This document shows, piece by piece, positions 18,148-28,548 of a stretch of DNA of 64,000 bases (position 1 is its first letter; each line of letters begins with the position of its first letter). Under the pieces are notes generated by a model, which saw only the letters and a program-made list of their open reading frames with translations, was not told the origin of the DNA and ran no database searches. The DNA is from Oceaniradius stylonematis (GTDB lineage: Bacteria > Pseudomonadota > Alphaproteobacteria > Rhizobiales > Rhizobiaceae): positions 433,657 through 497,656 of the forward strand of contig NZ_QFWV02000008.1 of the NCBI RefSeq assembly GCF_003149475.2, in the 5' to 3' direction. A program made the position numbers and the translations under genes.

Positions 18148-19170
18148 ATGTTCAAGACACTCACCAAATTGGCCCTCGCCTCATTGGTCGGCGCCGCGCT
18201 CGGCATCTCGGCCCATGCCCAGGAGATGACGCTGAAGTTCCAGTCGTCCGATCCGGCCGGCAACCCCAACTTCATCCTGCAGCAGGGCTGGGCCGAGAGC
18301 GTCAGCGAAAAGACCGGCGGCCGGCTGGCGATCGAGCTTCTGCCCGTGGAATCCATCGTCGCGCACAATGAAACCCAGGACGCCATCGCTGCCGGCATTC
18401 TCGACGGCCACGTGACCGATACGTCCTATTTCGCCGGCAAGGATCCGGCCTTCGGTCTGATCGCCAACCCCGTGGGCGCATGGTCGGCGCCGCAGGAAAT
18501 GTTCGACTTCATGAGCGATGGCGGCGGCAAGGAGCTGATGAACGAGTTGCTCGAGCCCTACGGACTGCGCTTCATCGGAGCGACCACGCCGGGTCTTGAG
18601 GCGTTCGTCTCGAAGGTGCCGCTCACCGGCGTCGACGACCTTCAGGGCCTGAAGATGCGTGCGCCCGAAGGGCTCGTGCAGCAGGTGTTCGCCGCAGCCG
18701 GTGCCGCACCGGTGAACCTGCCCGGTTCGGAAGTGTTCACCTCGCTGGACAAGGGCGTGATCGATGCCGCCGACTATTCGGTGTTTTCCACCAACCAGGC
18801 CCAGGGCATGCACGACGTTGCGCCCAACCCGGTCTATCCCGGCTTCCACTCCATGCCGCTCGTCGAAATCTCGATGAACAAGGCCAAGTGGGATGCTCTG
18901 CCCGAAGACATGCAAGCTGCGCTTGAGGAGAGCGTCGCCGAGTTCGCCCTGTCGCAGGTCGCCGCTCTCGCCGCCAAGGATGAGGAAGCTGTCGCGGCGG
19001 CAAAGGCCGGCGGCGAGGTGACCGTTCATGACTGGCCGGCCGAGGAGCGCGCCAAGTTCCGCACGATCGCGACCGGCGAGTGGGCCAAGGTGGCCGAGCG
19101 CTCCGAGAACGCCCAGCGGGTCTACGAAGTCCTGACCGGATACCTCAAAGAAAACGGCATGATGAACTGA
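18148..19170 (+). CDS. dctP: TRAP transporter solute-binding protein DctP
   Basis: A 340-residue periplasmic protein with a signal peptide (KTLTKLALASLVGAALGISAHAQ) and the DctP fold: FQSSDPAGNPNF at the start and a GLKMRAPEGLVQQVFAAAGA ligand-binding segment near residue 165. SLDKGVIDAADYSVFSTNQA follows near 195. In this fold an Arg, here R171 in LKMRAPE, normally binds the carboxylate of the ligand, fitting a sugar acid. Context (LacI, gluconokinase, enolase-family dehydratase) suggests an aldonate. It is separated from the membrane subunits by a strong hairpin. Confidence 0.92.
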   Translation: MFKTLTKLALASLVGAALGISAHAQEMTLKFQSSDPAGNPNFILQQGWAESVSEKTGGRLAIELLPVESIVAHNETQDAIAAGILDGHVTDTSYFAGKDPAFGLIANPVGAWSAPQEMFDFMSDGGGKELMNELLEPYGLRFIGATTPGLEAFVSKVPLTGVDDLQGLKMRAPEGLVQQVFAAAGAAPVNLPGSEVFTSLDKGVIDAADYSVFSTNQAQGMHDVAPNPVYPGFHSMPLVEISMNKAKWDALPEDMQAALEESVAEFALSQVAALAAKDEEAVAAAKAGGEVTVHDWPAEERAKFRTIATGEWAKVAERSENAQRVYEVLTGYLKENGMMN

Positions 19171-19192
19171 GGCGAGAGCCGTCATGTGCATG

Positions 19193-19214
19193 ACCGGGCG
19201 GCTTGCCGCCCGGT
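19193..19214 (+). terminator. Intercistronic hairpin after dctP (attenuator-like)
   Basis: ACCGGGCGGC (19193-19202), loop TT, GCCGCCCGGT (19205-19214), then TTTC. The ten-pair GC stem with a short T run resembles an intrinsic terminator. Placed between dctP and dctQ it would make binding protein in excess of the membrane subunits or protect the upstream mRNA. Confidence 0.65.
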
Positions 19215-19235
19215 TTTCTCTGGGAGGGGATCACC

Positions 19236-19784
19236 ATGGAAACACCTGAGCACACGCCGGTCGAGCGGCCCGCCGGATCGATCCCCGAGGCTGGCTGGCT
19301 CGGGCGCTGGATCGACCGGGGCGGACTGGTCTTCGCCACGGGCATCGTCCTGTCGGTGCTCATCCTCATGAATGAGGTGATCCTGCGCTATGTCTTCAAC
19401 GCGCCGACCATCTGGGCGCACGAGACCGTCATCTTCCTGTGCGGCATCGCCTTCGTCTATGGGGGGCTATACTGCTGCGCCCAGGACCGGCACATCCGCG
19501 TCGTGCTGATCTACGACGCTATTCCGCGCCGCATCAAACGCATCTTCGACACGATCATCTCGATCATCTGCGCCGCCGCCAGCGCCATGTTCGCCTGGGC
19601 CGCCTGGCTGATGGTCCAGCGCGCCGCGTTCCGGCCGGACGGCACGTTCCGGCTCGAACGCACCGGCAGCGCCTGGGACCCGGTCTATCCCGGTCTGCTG
19701 AAGGTCTTCCTTCTGATCGTCCTCACGGTGATGGCGGTGCAGTTCATCATCCTCGCATGGAACTATGCTCGGGGCCGGAAGTGA
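19236..19784 (+). CDS. dctQ: TRAP transporter small permease DctQ
   Basis: A 182-residue four-helix membrane subunit. The helices fall near residues 30-50, 65-85, 105-125 and 150-175, with the conserved NEVILRYVFNAPTIWAHE segment between helices 1 and 2. ATG at 19236 follows GGGAGGGGATCACC. Its TGA overlaps the dctM ATG by one base (TGATG), as is usual for TRAP operons. Confidence 0.92.
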   Translation: METPEHTPVERPAGSIPEAGWLGRWIDRGGLVFATGIVLSVLILMNEVILRYVFNAPTIWAHETVIFLCGIAFVYGGLYCCAQDRHIRVVLIYDAIPRRIKRIFDTIISIICAAASAMFAWAAWLMVQRAAFRPDGTFRLERTGSAWDPVYPGLLKVFLLIVLTVMAVQFIILAWNYARGRK

Positions 19785-21100
19785 TGGAATTGTTCGGTTC
19801 CTTCCAGGCCCTGGGCATCGAGGGTGGCACGCTCCTGATGTTCGCCATGTTGCTGGGGCTTCTCGTCACCGGCATCCCGCTGGCCTATGTGACATTGCTG
19901 GTCGCGCTGATCTTCGCGCTGGGCTGGTTCGGCCCGATGGCCGTCCCGCTGATCACCAGCCGCGTCTATTCGTTCGTCTCGTCCTTCGTGTTCGTCTCGG
20001 TGCCGATGTTCGTTCTGATGGCGGCGATCCTCGACCGCTCGGGCATCGCACGCGATCTGTTCGACGCGATGAAGCTCGTCGGCGGCCGGCTGCGCGGCGG
20101 CGTGGCGATCCAGACCATCTTCGTCGCGGTGATCCTTGCGGCGATGAGCGGCATCATCGGCGGCGAGGTGGTGCTGCTGGGGCTTGTCGCGCTGCCGCAG
20201 ATGCTGCGGCTTGGCTATGACAAGCATCTGGCGATCGGCGTCGTCTGCGCCGGCGGCGCCCTCGGCACCATGGTGCCCCCTTCGATTGTCCTGATCATCT
20301 ATGGTCTGACGGCGAACGTCTCGGTGGGCGATCTGTTCACGGCCGCCTTCATCCCGGGCCTGATGCTTGCCGGCTTCTACATCGCCTATATCCTGATCCG
20401 CGCCTATCTGAACCCCGAGATCGCGCCGATCCCCGAAGGCCCGGACGTGCCGATGAGCGAAAAACTGCGCCTGCTCAAGGGGCTGATCCTGCCGCTGCTG
20501 GTCGTCGCCGGCGTCCTGGGCTCGATCTATGGCGGCATCGCCAGCGTGACCGAGGCGTCGGCGGTTGGCGTGGCGGGCGTCCTGCTGTCCACCGTCATCC
20601 GCGGCGAGTTCACGCTAGAACTGCTCAAGGGCGCCGCCCTCCAGACCCTGCGCACCGTCGGCATGATCGTCTGGATCGGCATCGGTGCTTCGGCCCTGGT
20701 CGGTGTGTTCAACCTGATGGGCGGCATCAATTTCGTCTCCCAGCTGATCACCGGCATCTCCGAGAACCCGCTGATCATCCTGCTGTTCATGATGCTGATC
20801 CTGTTCGTCCTGGGCATGTTCCTCGACTGGGTCGGCATCGCGCTTCTGACCATGCCGATCTTCGTGCCGATCATCACGCAGCTCGGCTATGATCCGGTCT
20901 GGTTCGGCGTCCTGTTCTGCATGAACATGCAGGTCTCCTTCCTGTCGCCGCCATTCGGACCGGCCGCCTTCTATCTCAAGAGCGTTGCGCCGCCGGACAT
21001 CTCGCTGGCGACGATCTTCCGCTCGCTGCTGCCGTTCATCTGCCTGCAAGTGCTGGCGCTTGCCGTGCTGATCGCCTTCCCCGGCATCACCGGGCGGTAG
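19784..21100 (+). CDS. dctM: TRAP transporter large permease DctM
   Basis: A 438-residue, roughly 12-helix membrane protein of the DctM family. Its typical signatures are TGIPLAYVTLLVALIFAL, VPMFVLMAAILDRSGIARDLFDA, GALGTMVPPSIVLIIYG, and a C-terminal LFCMNMQVSFLSPPFGPAAF. It imports the DctP-bound substrate with a sodium gradient. The start ATG overlaps the dctQ stop; a longer in-frame reading upstream lies inside dctQ and was rejected. Confidence 0.94.
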   Translation: MELFGSFQALGIEGGTLLMFAMLLGLLVTGIPLAYVTLLVALIFALGWFGPMAVPLITSRVYSFVSSFVFVSVPMFVLMAAILDRSGIARDLFDAMKLVGGRLRGGVAIQTIFVAVILAAMSGIIGGEVVLLGLVALPQMLRLGYDKHLAIGVVCAGGALGTMVPPSIVLIIYGLTANVSVGDLFTAAFIPGLMLAGFYIAYILIRAYLNPEIAPIPEGPDVPMSEKLRLLKGLILPLLVVAGVLGSIYGGIASVTEASAVGVAGVLLSTVIRGEFTLELLKGAALQTLRTVGMIVWIGIGASALVGVFNLMGGINFVSQLITGISENPLIILLFMMLILFVLGMFLDWVGIALLTMPIFVPIITQLGYDPVWFGVLFCMNMQVSFLSPPFGPAAFYLKSVAPPDISLATIFRSLLPFICLQVLALAVLIAFPGITGR

Positions 21101-21101
21101 C

Positions 21102-22307
21102 ATGAAGATCACCGAAGTAAGGACGCTGCGGCTCGACGAATTTCCGAACCTGGTCTGGGTGCAGATCGGGACCGACGAAGGTCTCAGCGGGCTGGGAGAG
21201 ACCTTCTTCGGCGCCTCGGCGGTCGAGGCATACATCCATGACTGGTGCGCGCCGCGCCTGATCGGCAAGAACCCGCTGCACCTGCAGGCCCGCGTCAATG
21301 AGCTGTCCGACTATATCGGCTGGCGCGGCGCAGGCGTTGAAACGCGGGCCTATTCGGCGCTGGACATCGCGCTGTGGGATCTGTTCGCCAAGGCGCGTGC
21401 CATGCCGCTCGCGGACGCGCTCGGCGGGCGGTCGCGGGACCGCATCCGCACCTACAACACCTGCGCGGGCTACAAATATGTGCGCGACCGGCGCGGTCAG
21501 ACTGTCGACAACTGGCATACCGGCGATGCGGAAGGCCCCTACGAGGATCTGGACGCCTTTCTCACCGATGCGGGCGCGCTGGCCCGATCGCTTCTGGCGC
21601 AGGGCATCACGGCGATGAAGATCTGGCCGTTCGACATCGCCGCAGAGCGCTCGGGCGGGCTCGATATCACGCCCGACGAACTGCGCACCGCGCTCCGTCC
21701 GTTCGAGCAGATCCGCGAAGCGGTCGGCGATGCGATGGACATCATGGTCGAGTTCCACTCGCTCTGGTCGCTGCCCATGGCGAAAAGGCTCGCGCGCGAA
21801 CTCGCACCCTTCAACACCTACTGGCATGAAGACCCGTTTCGGCTCGACACGCCGTCGGACCTCAAACACTATGCCGAGGCGTGCGAAACATGGATCTGCG
21901 CCTCCGAGACGCTCAACGGAACGCCCGCGTTCCGCGCCTATCTTCAGACGGGCGTCGCAGGCGTCGTCATGCTCGACCTGTCATGGTGCGGCGGCGTCAC
22001 CGAGGCGCGCAAGATCGCCGGCATGGCCGAGGCCTTCAAGGTGCCGGTGGCACCGCATGATTGCACCGGGCCGGTCGTCTACGGCGCATCCTGTCACCTC
22101 TCCATGCATCTGAAGAACGCGCTGATCCAGGAAAGCGTGCGCGCCTTCTACACTGGCTGGTACCGGGAGCTTGCCCAAGGGCTGCCAGACGTCACCGATG
22201 GCATGATCGAACTGAAAGATGCACCCGGCCACGGCATCACACTCGATGAAGGGCTGTGGCGCCGCGCCGACGCGACGGTGCGCATCAGCAGCCGGTCCGA
22301 CATTTGA
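21102..22307 (+). CDS. Enolase-superfamily sugar-acid dehydratase (mandelate racemase/muconate lactonizing type)
   Basis: A 401-residue enolase-superfamily member. The N-terminal capping domain is followed by a TIM barrel with K173 (MKIWPFD), metal-ligand acids E217 (VEFHS), E243 (WHEDP) and E269 (ASET), and a general acid/base His at 319 (APHDCTGP). The Lys-x-Trp in place of Lys-x-Lys and the H319 placement favour an acid-sugar dehydratase over mandelate racemase. It starts 1 nt after dctM. In this operon it probably dehydrates the imported aldonate to a 2-keto-3-deoxy acid; the stereochemistry of the substrate is not readable. Confidence 0.88.
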   Translation: MKITEVRTLRLDEFPNLVWVQIGTDEGLSGLGETFFGASAVEAYIHDWCAPRLIGKNPLHLQARVNELSDYIGWRGAGVETRAYSALDIALWDLFAKARAMPLADALGGRSRDRIRTYNTCAGYKYVRDRRGQTVDNWHTGDAEGPYEDLDAFLTDAGALARSLLAQGITAMKIWPFDIAAERSGGLDITPDELRTALRPFEQIREAVGDAMDIMVEFHSLWSLPMAKRLARELAPFNTYWHEDPFRLDTPSDLKHYAEACETWICASETLNGTPAFRAYLQTGVAGVVMLDLSWCGGVTEARKIAGMAEAFKVPVAPHDCTGPVVYGASCHLSMHLKNALIQESVRAFYTGWYRELAQGLPDVTDGMIELKDAPGHGITLDEGLWRRADATVRISSRSDI

Positions 22308-22410
22308 AGCCGCGCATGGCCTCGGTGTTTCGGCGTCGGGCAGGATCGGCACGGCACACCGGCGGTATGCGGGTCGCCGCTGGCGCTTCGACCCGGCGTC
22401 TCGGCAATGC

Positions 22411-22440
22411 CATCGCTGTCGGTGTCATCGCTGTCGGTGC
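22411..22440. repeat. Two tandem copies of a 15-bp unit
   Basis: CATCGCTGTCGGTGT (22411-22425) is followed directly by CATCGCTGTCGGTGC (22426-22440), 14 of 15 bases identical. They lie in the 141-nt gap between the convergent enolase-family and phosphoribosyltransferase genes. No function is visible. Confidence 0.8.
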
Positions 22441-22448
22441 ACTTGGCT

Positions 22449-23177
22449 TCAGGTTCGTGCCCTTCCCTTACCGAAAGCCGCTTTGGCACGATCGCCATGG
22501 TCTTCCCGACCATCATCGGGATCGGCCGTGAGCGCCAGGCGATGACGGTGCAGGAGATCTGTCACCTCCCGATCGTCGACCTGGCCGAAGTCGCGATAAT
22601 GGCTGCCCACGGACAAGAACGGTTCGGGTTGATGGAGGCAGACAATGGCGTCGGCCTCTGCGCCCAGTTCGGCGAGGCTGGATGCGGGGGCAACAGGCAA
22701 GGCGACAATGATCTGTTTGGGCCGCCGCTGCCGGACCAGGCGAAGCGCCGCGCGGGCGGTCGCCCCGGTTGCCACCCCGTCATCGACCACGATGGCCGTC
22801 CGGCCCGCCAGAGGTTCGGGCGCAAGATCACCGAAATATAGGTTCCGGCGACGCTCGAGCTCCGGCAGTTCCCGCCTGGCCAGCGCAACGATATCCTCGT
22901 GCGACAGTTTCAGATTGTCGGCAATGTCTTGGTTGACGGTGATCTGCATGTCCTGGCCGTCCGAGACAGCGCCCACGGCGAGTTCGCGTTGACCCGGCAC
23001 CCCGACCTTGCGGATCAGCAGCACATCGATCGGAAGGCGGAAACGCGCGGCAATCGGAGCGGCGACGGGCAAGCCGCCGCGCGGCAGCGCTACGACCACC
23101 GCATCGCCGAGGTCGAACGCAGCCAGACGCTGCGCCAACTGCTGACCCGCATCCTGCCGATCTTCGAACAACCACAT
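22449..23177 (-). CDS. Phosphoribosyltransferase family protein
   Basis: A type I phosphoribosyltransferase-like protein, about 242 residues from ATG 23177. The start FEDRQDAGQQLAQRLAAF is the usual opening of this family. It is followed by VVVALPRGGLPVAAPIAARF and the PRPP loop AIVVDDGVATGATARAALR. ATG at 23204 (AAGG six bases upstream) and 23243 are alternative starts; the latter would place the FNR-like box at 23212-23225 inside the gene. The substrate is unknown. Such proteins often sit in universal-stress/CBS islands, as here. Confidence 0.85.
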   Translation of the reverse strand: MWLFEDRQDAGQQLAQRLAAFDLGDAVVVALPRGGLPVAAPIAARFRLPIDVLLIRKVGVPGQRELAVGAVSDGQDMQITVNQDIADNLKLSHEDIVALARRELPELERRRNLYFGDLAPEPLAGRTAIVVDDGVATGATARAALRLVRQRRPKQIIVALPVAPASSLAELGAEADAIVCLHQPEPFLSVGSHYRDFGQVDDREVTDLLHRHRLALTADPDDGREDHGDRAKAAFGKGRART

Positions 23178-23211
23178 GGCAAGACCATGCCCGGACGCGG
23201 GCATCGGCGCC

Positions 23212-23225
23212 TTAACTTCGATCAA
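23212..23225 (-). promoter_or_regulatory. FNR/FixK-like box F (TTGAT-N4-GTTAA) between phosphoribosyltransferase and acs
   Basis: On the minus strand TTGAT-CGAA-GTTAA, followed by GGCGCC as in the other boxes of the island. Toward acs a -10-like TAGGCT (23248-23253) lies about 31 bp from the box centre, the class II spacing. Either or both divergent genes could be controlled. Confidence 0.6.
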
Positions 23226-23290
23226 CGCCACCGCGCGTGGCATTCGCTAGGCTTTCATCACGCAATCGAGGACATCGGGAGGACAGTCCA

Positions 23291-25029
<1,739 letters not shown>

Positions 25030-25033
<4 letters not shown>

Positions 25034-27024
25034 GTGTGATCGACAAGCCGCGCCTCGACCATGCGCACATGCTCTCGCTGCTCGAAAGCATGATCCGTAT
25101 CCGCCGCTTCGAGGACAAGTGCGCCGAACTCTACACGCAGCAGAAGATCCGCGGCTTCCTGCACCTTTATGACGGCGAGGAGGCGATCGCATCGGGCGTC
25201 ATTCCGGTGCTCACGCCCGACGACCGGATCGTCGCCACATATCGCGAGCACGGGCATGCGCTGGTGCGCGGCGTCCCGATGACCGCCGTCATGGCCGAGA
25301 TGTACGGCAAGGCCGAGGGCTGTTCGGGGGGCCGCGGCGGCTCGATGCACCTGTTCGATTCGGCGACCAACTTCTATGGAGGCAACGCGATCGTCGGCGG
25401 CGGTCTGCCGCTCGCCGGCGGGTTGGCGCTGGCCGACAGGATGCAGGGCACCGACAGCGTCTCCGCCTGCTTCTTCGGTGAGGGCGCGGTGGCCGAGGGC
25501 GAATTCCACGAAACGCTGAACCTGTGCAAACTCTGGAGCCTGCCCGTCCTTTTCGTGTGCGAGAACAACGGTTACGCGATGGGTTCGGCGCTGGCCCGCA
25601 CGGAGGCGGAGACTGACATCCACAAGAAGGCCGCCGTCTACGGCATGCATGCCGAGGTGGTCGACGGAATGGATGTCGTCGCCGTCGAGGCAGCGGCGCG
25701 GCGTGGCATTCAGAGGATTCGCGAGACGGGCGGGCCGGTCTTCCTTGAATGCCGGACCTACCGCTTCCGCGCCCATTCCATGTTCGATGCCCAGCTCTAT
25801 CGGGACAAGGACGAGGTGGAGCAATGGCGCGGCAAGGGACCGATCGTCCGCTTCAAGGGCTGGCTGTTGGAGAACGGTCTTGTCGATGAAGCCGACGTGG
25901 CCGCCATCGAGACCCGGGCCGACGCGGAGATCGCCGAAGCGGTGGCCTTCGCGGAAGCCGGGACGTGGGAGCCGGTCGAGGATCTGGAAAAGCATGTGCT
26001 CGGCGAACAGCCGCCACCGCCCGCGCCCGCCAAGCCGTCAGGCGAGACCGAGGAGATCAGCTACAGGGAGGCGGTCAAACGGGCGATCCGGGAAGCGATC
26101 GAGCGCGACGATCGCGTGTTCCTGATGGGTGAGGATGTCGGCGCCTATGGCGGCTGCTACGCCGTGACAAAGGGGCTGATGGCGGAACTGGGCGAGGACC
26201 GCATCCGCGACACGCCGCTTTCCGAATCCGGTTTCACCGGCGCCGGCATCGGCGCGGCAGCCGCCGGCATGCGGCCGATCGTCGAACTGATGACCGTCAA
26301 TTTCAGCCTGTTGGCGCTCGACCAGATCCTCAACACGGCGGCGACCATGCGCCACATGTCGGGCAATGCGTTCGGCGTGCCGCTGGTAATCCGCATGGCG
26401 ACCGGTGCCGGCAAGCAGCTTGCCGCCCAGCACTCTCATTCGCTCGAGGGCTGGTATGCCCACATTCCCGGCCTCAAGGTGCTCGCGCCGGCAACGATTG
26501 AGGACGCGCGCGGCATGCTCTGGACGGCGCTCGAAGACCCCGACCCGGTGCTGATCTTCGAAAACGTCATGCTCTACAACCAAACCGGCACGATCGACAT
26601 CAATGCGGGCGCGGTGCCGATCACCGGCGCTGCGGTCCGGCGTCCCGGCACCGATATCTCGCTGATCACCTATGGCGGCTCGCTGTACAAGGTGATGGAG
26701 GCGGCAGACCAACTGGCTGGCGAGGGAATCGAGGCCGAGGTCGTCGATCTGCGCGCGTTGCGGCCACTGGACGACGAGACGATCATGGCGTCCGTTGCGC
26801 GCACGCGGCGCGCATTGATCGTCGACGAGGGCTGGCGGACCGGGTCGCTGGCGGCCGAAGTGTCGGCGCGGATCATGGAACAGGGATTCTGGAACCTCGA
26901 TGCACCGGTCGGCCGCGTCTGCTCTGCCGAAGTCCCGATCCCCTATCCCAAGCACCTCGAGGACGCCGCGATCCCGCATGTCGAGAGCATCGTCGCCGGC
27001 GCCAGGGCCGTGATGGGGCGCTGA
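25030..27024 (+). CDS. 2-oxoacid (pyruvate-type) dehydrogenase E1, alpha and beta fused in one chain
   Basis: A 664-residue thiamine-diphosphate enzyme. The E1 alpha part (about 1-320) has [11 protein letters not shown], a GEGAVAEG ... CENNGYAM ThDP motif near residues 150-178 and the [10 protein letters not shown] loop near 245. A short Pro-rich linker around 330 ([10 protein letters not shown]) leads to the E1 beta part with [20 protein letters not shown] and [19 protein letters not shown]. Alpha and beta are normally separate genes. Located after acsA and before E2 and an acyl carrier protein; no E3 is present in the window. Pyruvate is the likely substrate, but acetoin or a branched 2-oxoacid is not excluded. 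Confidence 0.92.
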
Positions 27025-27025
27025 G

Positions 27026-28264
27026 ATGGGCATTTTCTCCATGCCATCGCTGGGCGCCGACATGGAAGACGGCACGCTTGTCGAGTGGATGATCAAGCCC
27101 GGCGACACGGTCAAGCGCGGCGATGTGGCCGCGGTGGTCGAAACCCAAAAGGGCGCCATCGAAATCGAAGTGTTCGAAGAAGGCACGGTGCATCAATTGA
27201 CCGCGGAACTCGGCCAGAAGCTGCCCGTCGGGGCGCCGCTTGCGCTGATCCTGGGTCAAGGAGAGGCCGCACCGGACACGCCGCCGGCGCCACCGGAGCC
27301 AGTGCCCGCGCCGCCTTCGGCTCCGTCATCGCCGGCCCCGACGGTCGAGCCAACGGTCGCCGAAGCCCCGCCACGACCGGCGGCGGCGCCAACGCCCGTC
27401 GCCCGACCGCCTCAAGATGTTGCGGCGTCACCGGCGGCGCGGCGGCGTGCCGCCGAGCTGGGCGTCGATCTGGCAACCGTCGCCGGCACCGGGCTGGGCG
27501 GGGCGATCCAACTGGCCGATGTCGAAGGCGCGGTCGGTGCCGCACCGGCCAAGACCGGAACCGCCGCCGTGCCGGCACATGAGGCCGTCAAACCGTCGCC
27601 CATGGCCGAAATGCGAAAGGCGATCGCCGCGGCAATGAGCCGGTCCAAACGCGAAATCCCGCATTTCTACGTAAGCCAGACGATCGACCTGACGCCGGCC
27701 GCCCAATGGCTGGAAGCCGCCAATGCGGATCGCCGTCCATCCGAGCGGCTGCTGATGGGTGCGCTGTTCGTGCGCGCTTCGGCGCTGGCGGCGGCCAGGA
27801 TCAAAGCCGTCAACGGACATTACACAAATGACGCCCACGTTTCATCGGACACCGTACATGCCGGTGTCGCTGTCGCGCTGCGCGGCGGCGGCCTCGTGGC
27901 CCCGCCCGTGTTCGATGCCCAGGACAAAACAGTGGATGAGACCATGGCGGCAATGCGCGATCTGGTCACCCGTGCGCGGGCCGGCCGACTGCGCGGTTCG
28001 GAGCTGACCATGGGCACCATCACGATTTCGGCGCTGGGCGACACTGGTGCCGAGGCGATGAGCGGCGTCATCTTTCCGCCGCAGGTGGCGCTGGTCGGGA
28101 TCGGCGCCCCGCAAAAACGGCCTTGGGTGACAGGCGATCGGGTGGTGCCGCGCAAGACCGTGACCGTGACGCTTTCGGTGGACCATCGGGTCTGTGACGG
28201 GCGGCAGGCGGCGAGATTTCTGGCCGCGTTCGATGATCTCATGCAATCCCCGGAGGCGCTATGA
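27026..28264 (+). CDS. Dihydrolipoamide acyltransferase E2
   Basis: A 412-residue E2. A single lipoyl domain (residues 1-75) has the modified lysine in ETQKGAIEIEVFEEG. An Ala/Pro-rich linker of about 50 residues leads to an E3/E1-binding domain (SPAARRRAAELGVDLATVAGTG, about 133-155) and then the CAT domain with PHFYVSQTIDL. The active-site SVDHRVCDGRQAARFL has the expected His and Asp. It starts 1 nt after the E1 stop and its own stop overlaps the ACP start. It transfers the acyl group made by the E1 fusion to CoA, or possibly to the ACP, which is speculation. Confidence 0.92.
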   Translation: MGIFSMPSLGADMEDGTLVEWMIKPGDTVKRGDVAAVVETQKGAIEIEVFEEGTVHQLTAELGQKLPVGAPLALILGQGEAAPDTPPAPPEPVPAPPSAPSSPAPTVEPTVAEAPPRPAAAPTPVARPPQDVAASPAARRRAAELGVDLATVAGTGLGGAIQLADVEGAVGAAPAKTGTAAVPAHEAVKPSPMAEMRKAIAAAMSRSKREIPHFYVSQTIDLTPAAQWLEAANADRRPSERLLMGALFVRASALAAARIKAVNGHYTNDAHVSSDTVHAGVAVALRGGGLVAPPVFDAQDKTVDETMAAMRDLVTRARAGRLRGSELTMGTITISALGDTGAEAMSGVIFPPQVALVGIGAPQKRPWVTGDRVVPRKTVTVTLSVDHRVCDGRQAARFLAAFDDLMQSPEAL

Positions 28265-28503
28265 CACCGCAGGAACTCAAGGCCGCATTCATCGAGGAAC
28301 TGATCAAGGTGGCGCCTGACATCGAGGCCGACATGGTGGGCGATGACGATCACATCCAGGACGATCTCGAACTGGATTCGATGGACGTGCTCAATCTGGT
28401 CACCGCGCTGCACGCGCGCTTTGGTGTCGACATCCCCGAAAGCGACTATCCGCAGATCGCCACCCCGGCCTTGGCGGTCGCTTACCTGGCTAAGTCAGGC
28501 TGA
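28261..28503 (+). CDS. Acyl carrier protein
   Basis: An 80-residue acidic four-helix carrier. The phosphopantetheine serine lies in LELDSMDVLNLV (about residue 38), preceded by the family IQDDL. It is not the fatty-acid AcpP: it has its own sequence and is encoded as the last gene of the acsA-E1-E2 operon, with an ATGA overlap with E2. A dedicated ACP beside a pyruvate-dehydrogenase-like complex suggests acyl transfer onto ACP or delivery of a lipoyl precursor for E2. Neither is shown. Confidence 0.92.
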   Translation: MTPQELKAAFIEELIKVAPDIEADMVGDDDHIQDDLELDSMDVLNLVTALHARFGVDIPESDYPQIATPALAVAYLAKSG

Positions 28504-28509
28504 ACCAGC

Positions 28510-28538
28510 CCTGCCCCGCGCCGCCTGGCGCAGGCAGG
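28510..28538. terminator. Hairpin between convergent acp and P-type ATPase genes
   Basis: CCTGCC (28510-28515) pairs with GGCAGG (28533-28538). Inside it GCGCC (28518-28522) pairs with GGCGC (28527-28531), with a CC/A internal loop and a GCCT loop. It fills most of the 45-nt gap between convergent genes. There is no T tract, so intrinsic termination is uncertain. Confidence 0.45.
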
Positions 28539-28548
28539 CGATCGTCTC

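Noticed and set aside
22411..22440. Tandem 15-bp repeat as a CRISPR or mobile-element trace
   Set aside because: Only two directly adjacent copies without spacers, and no cas, transposase or integrase gene nearby.
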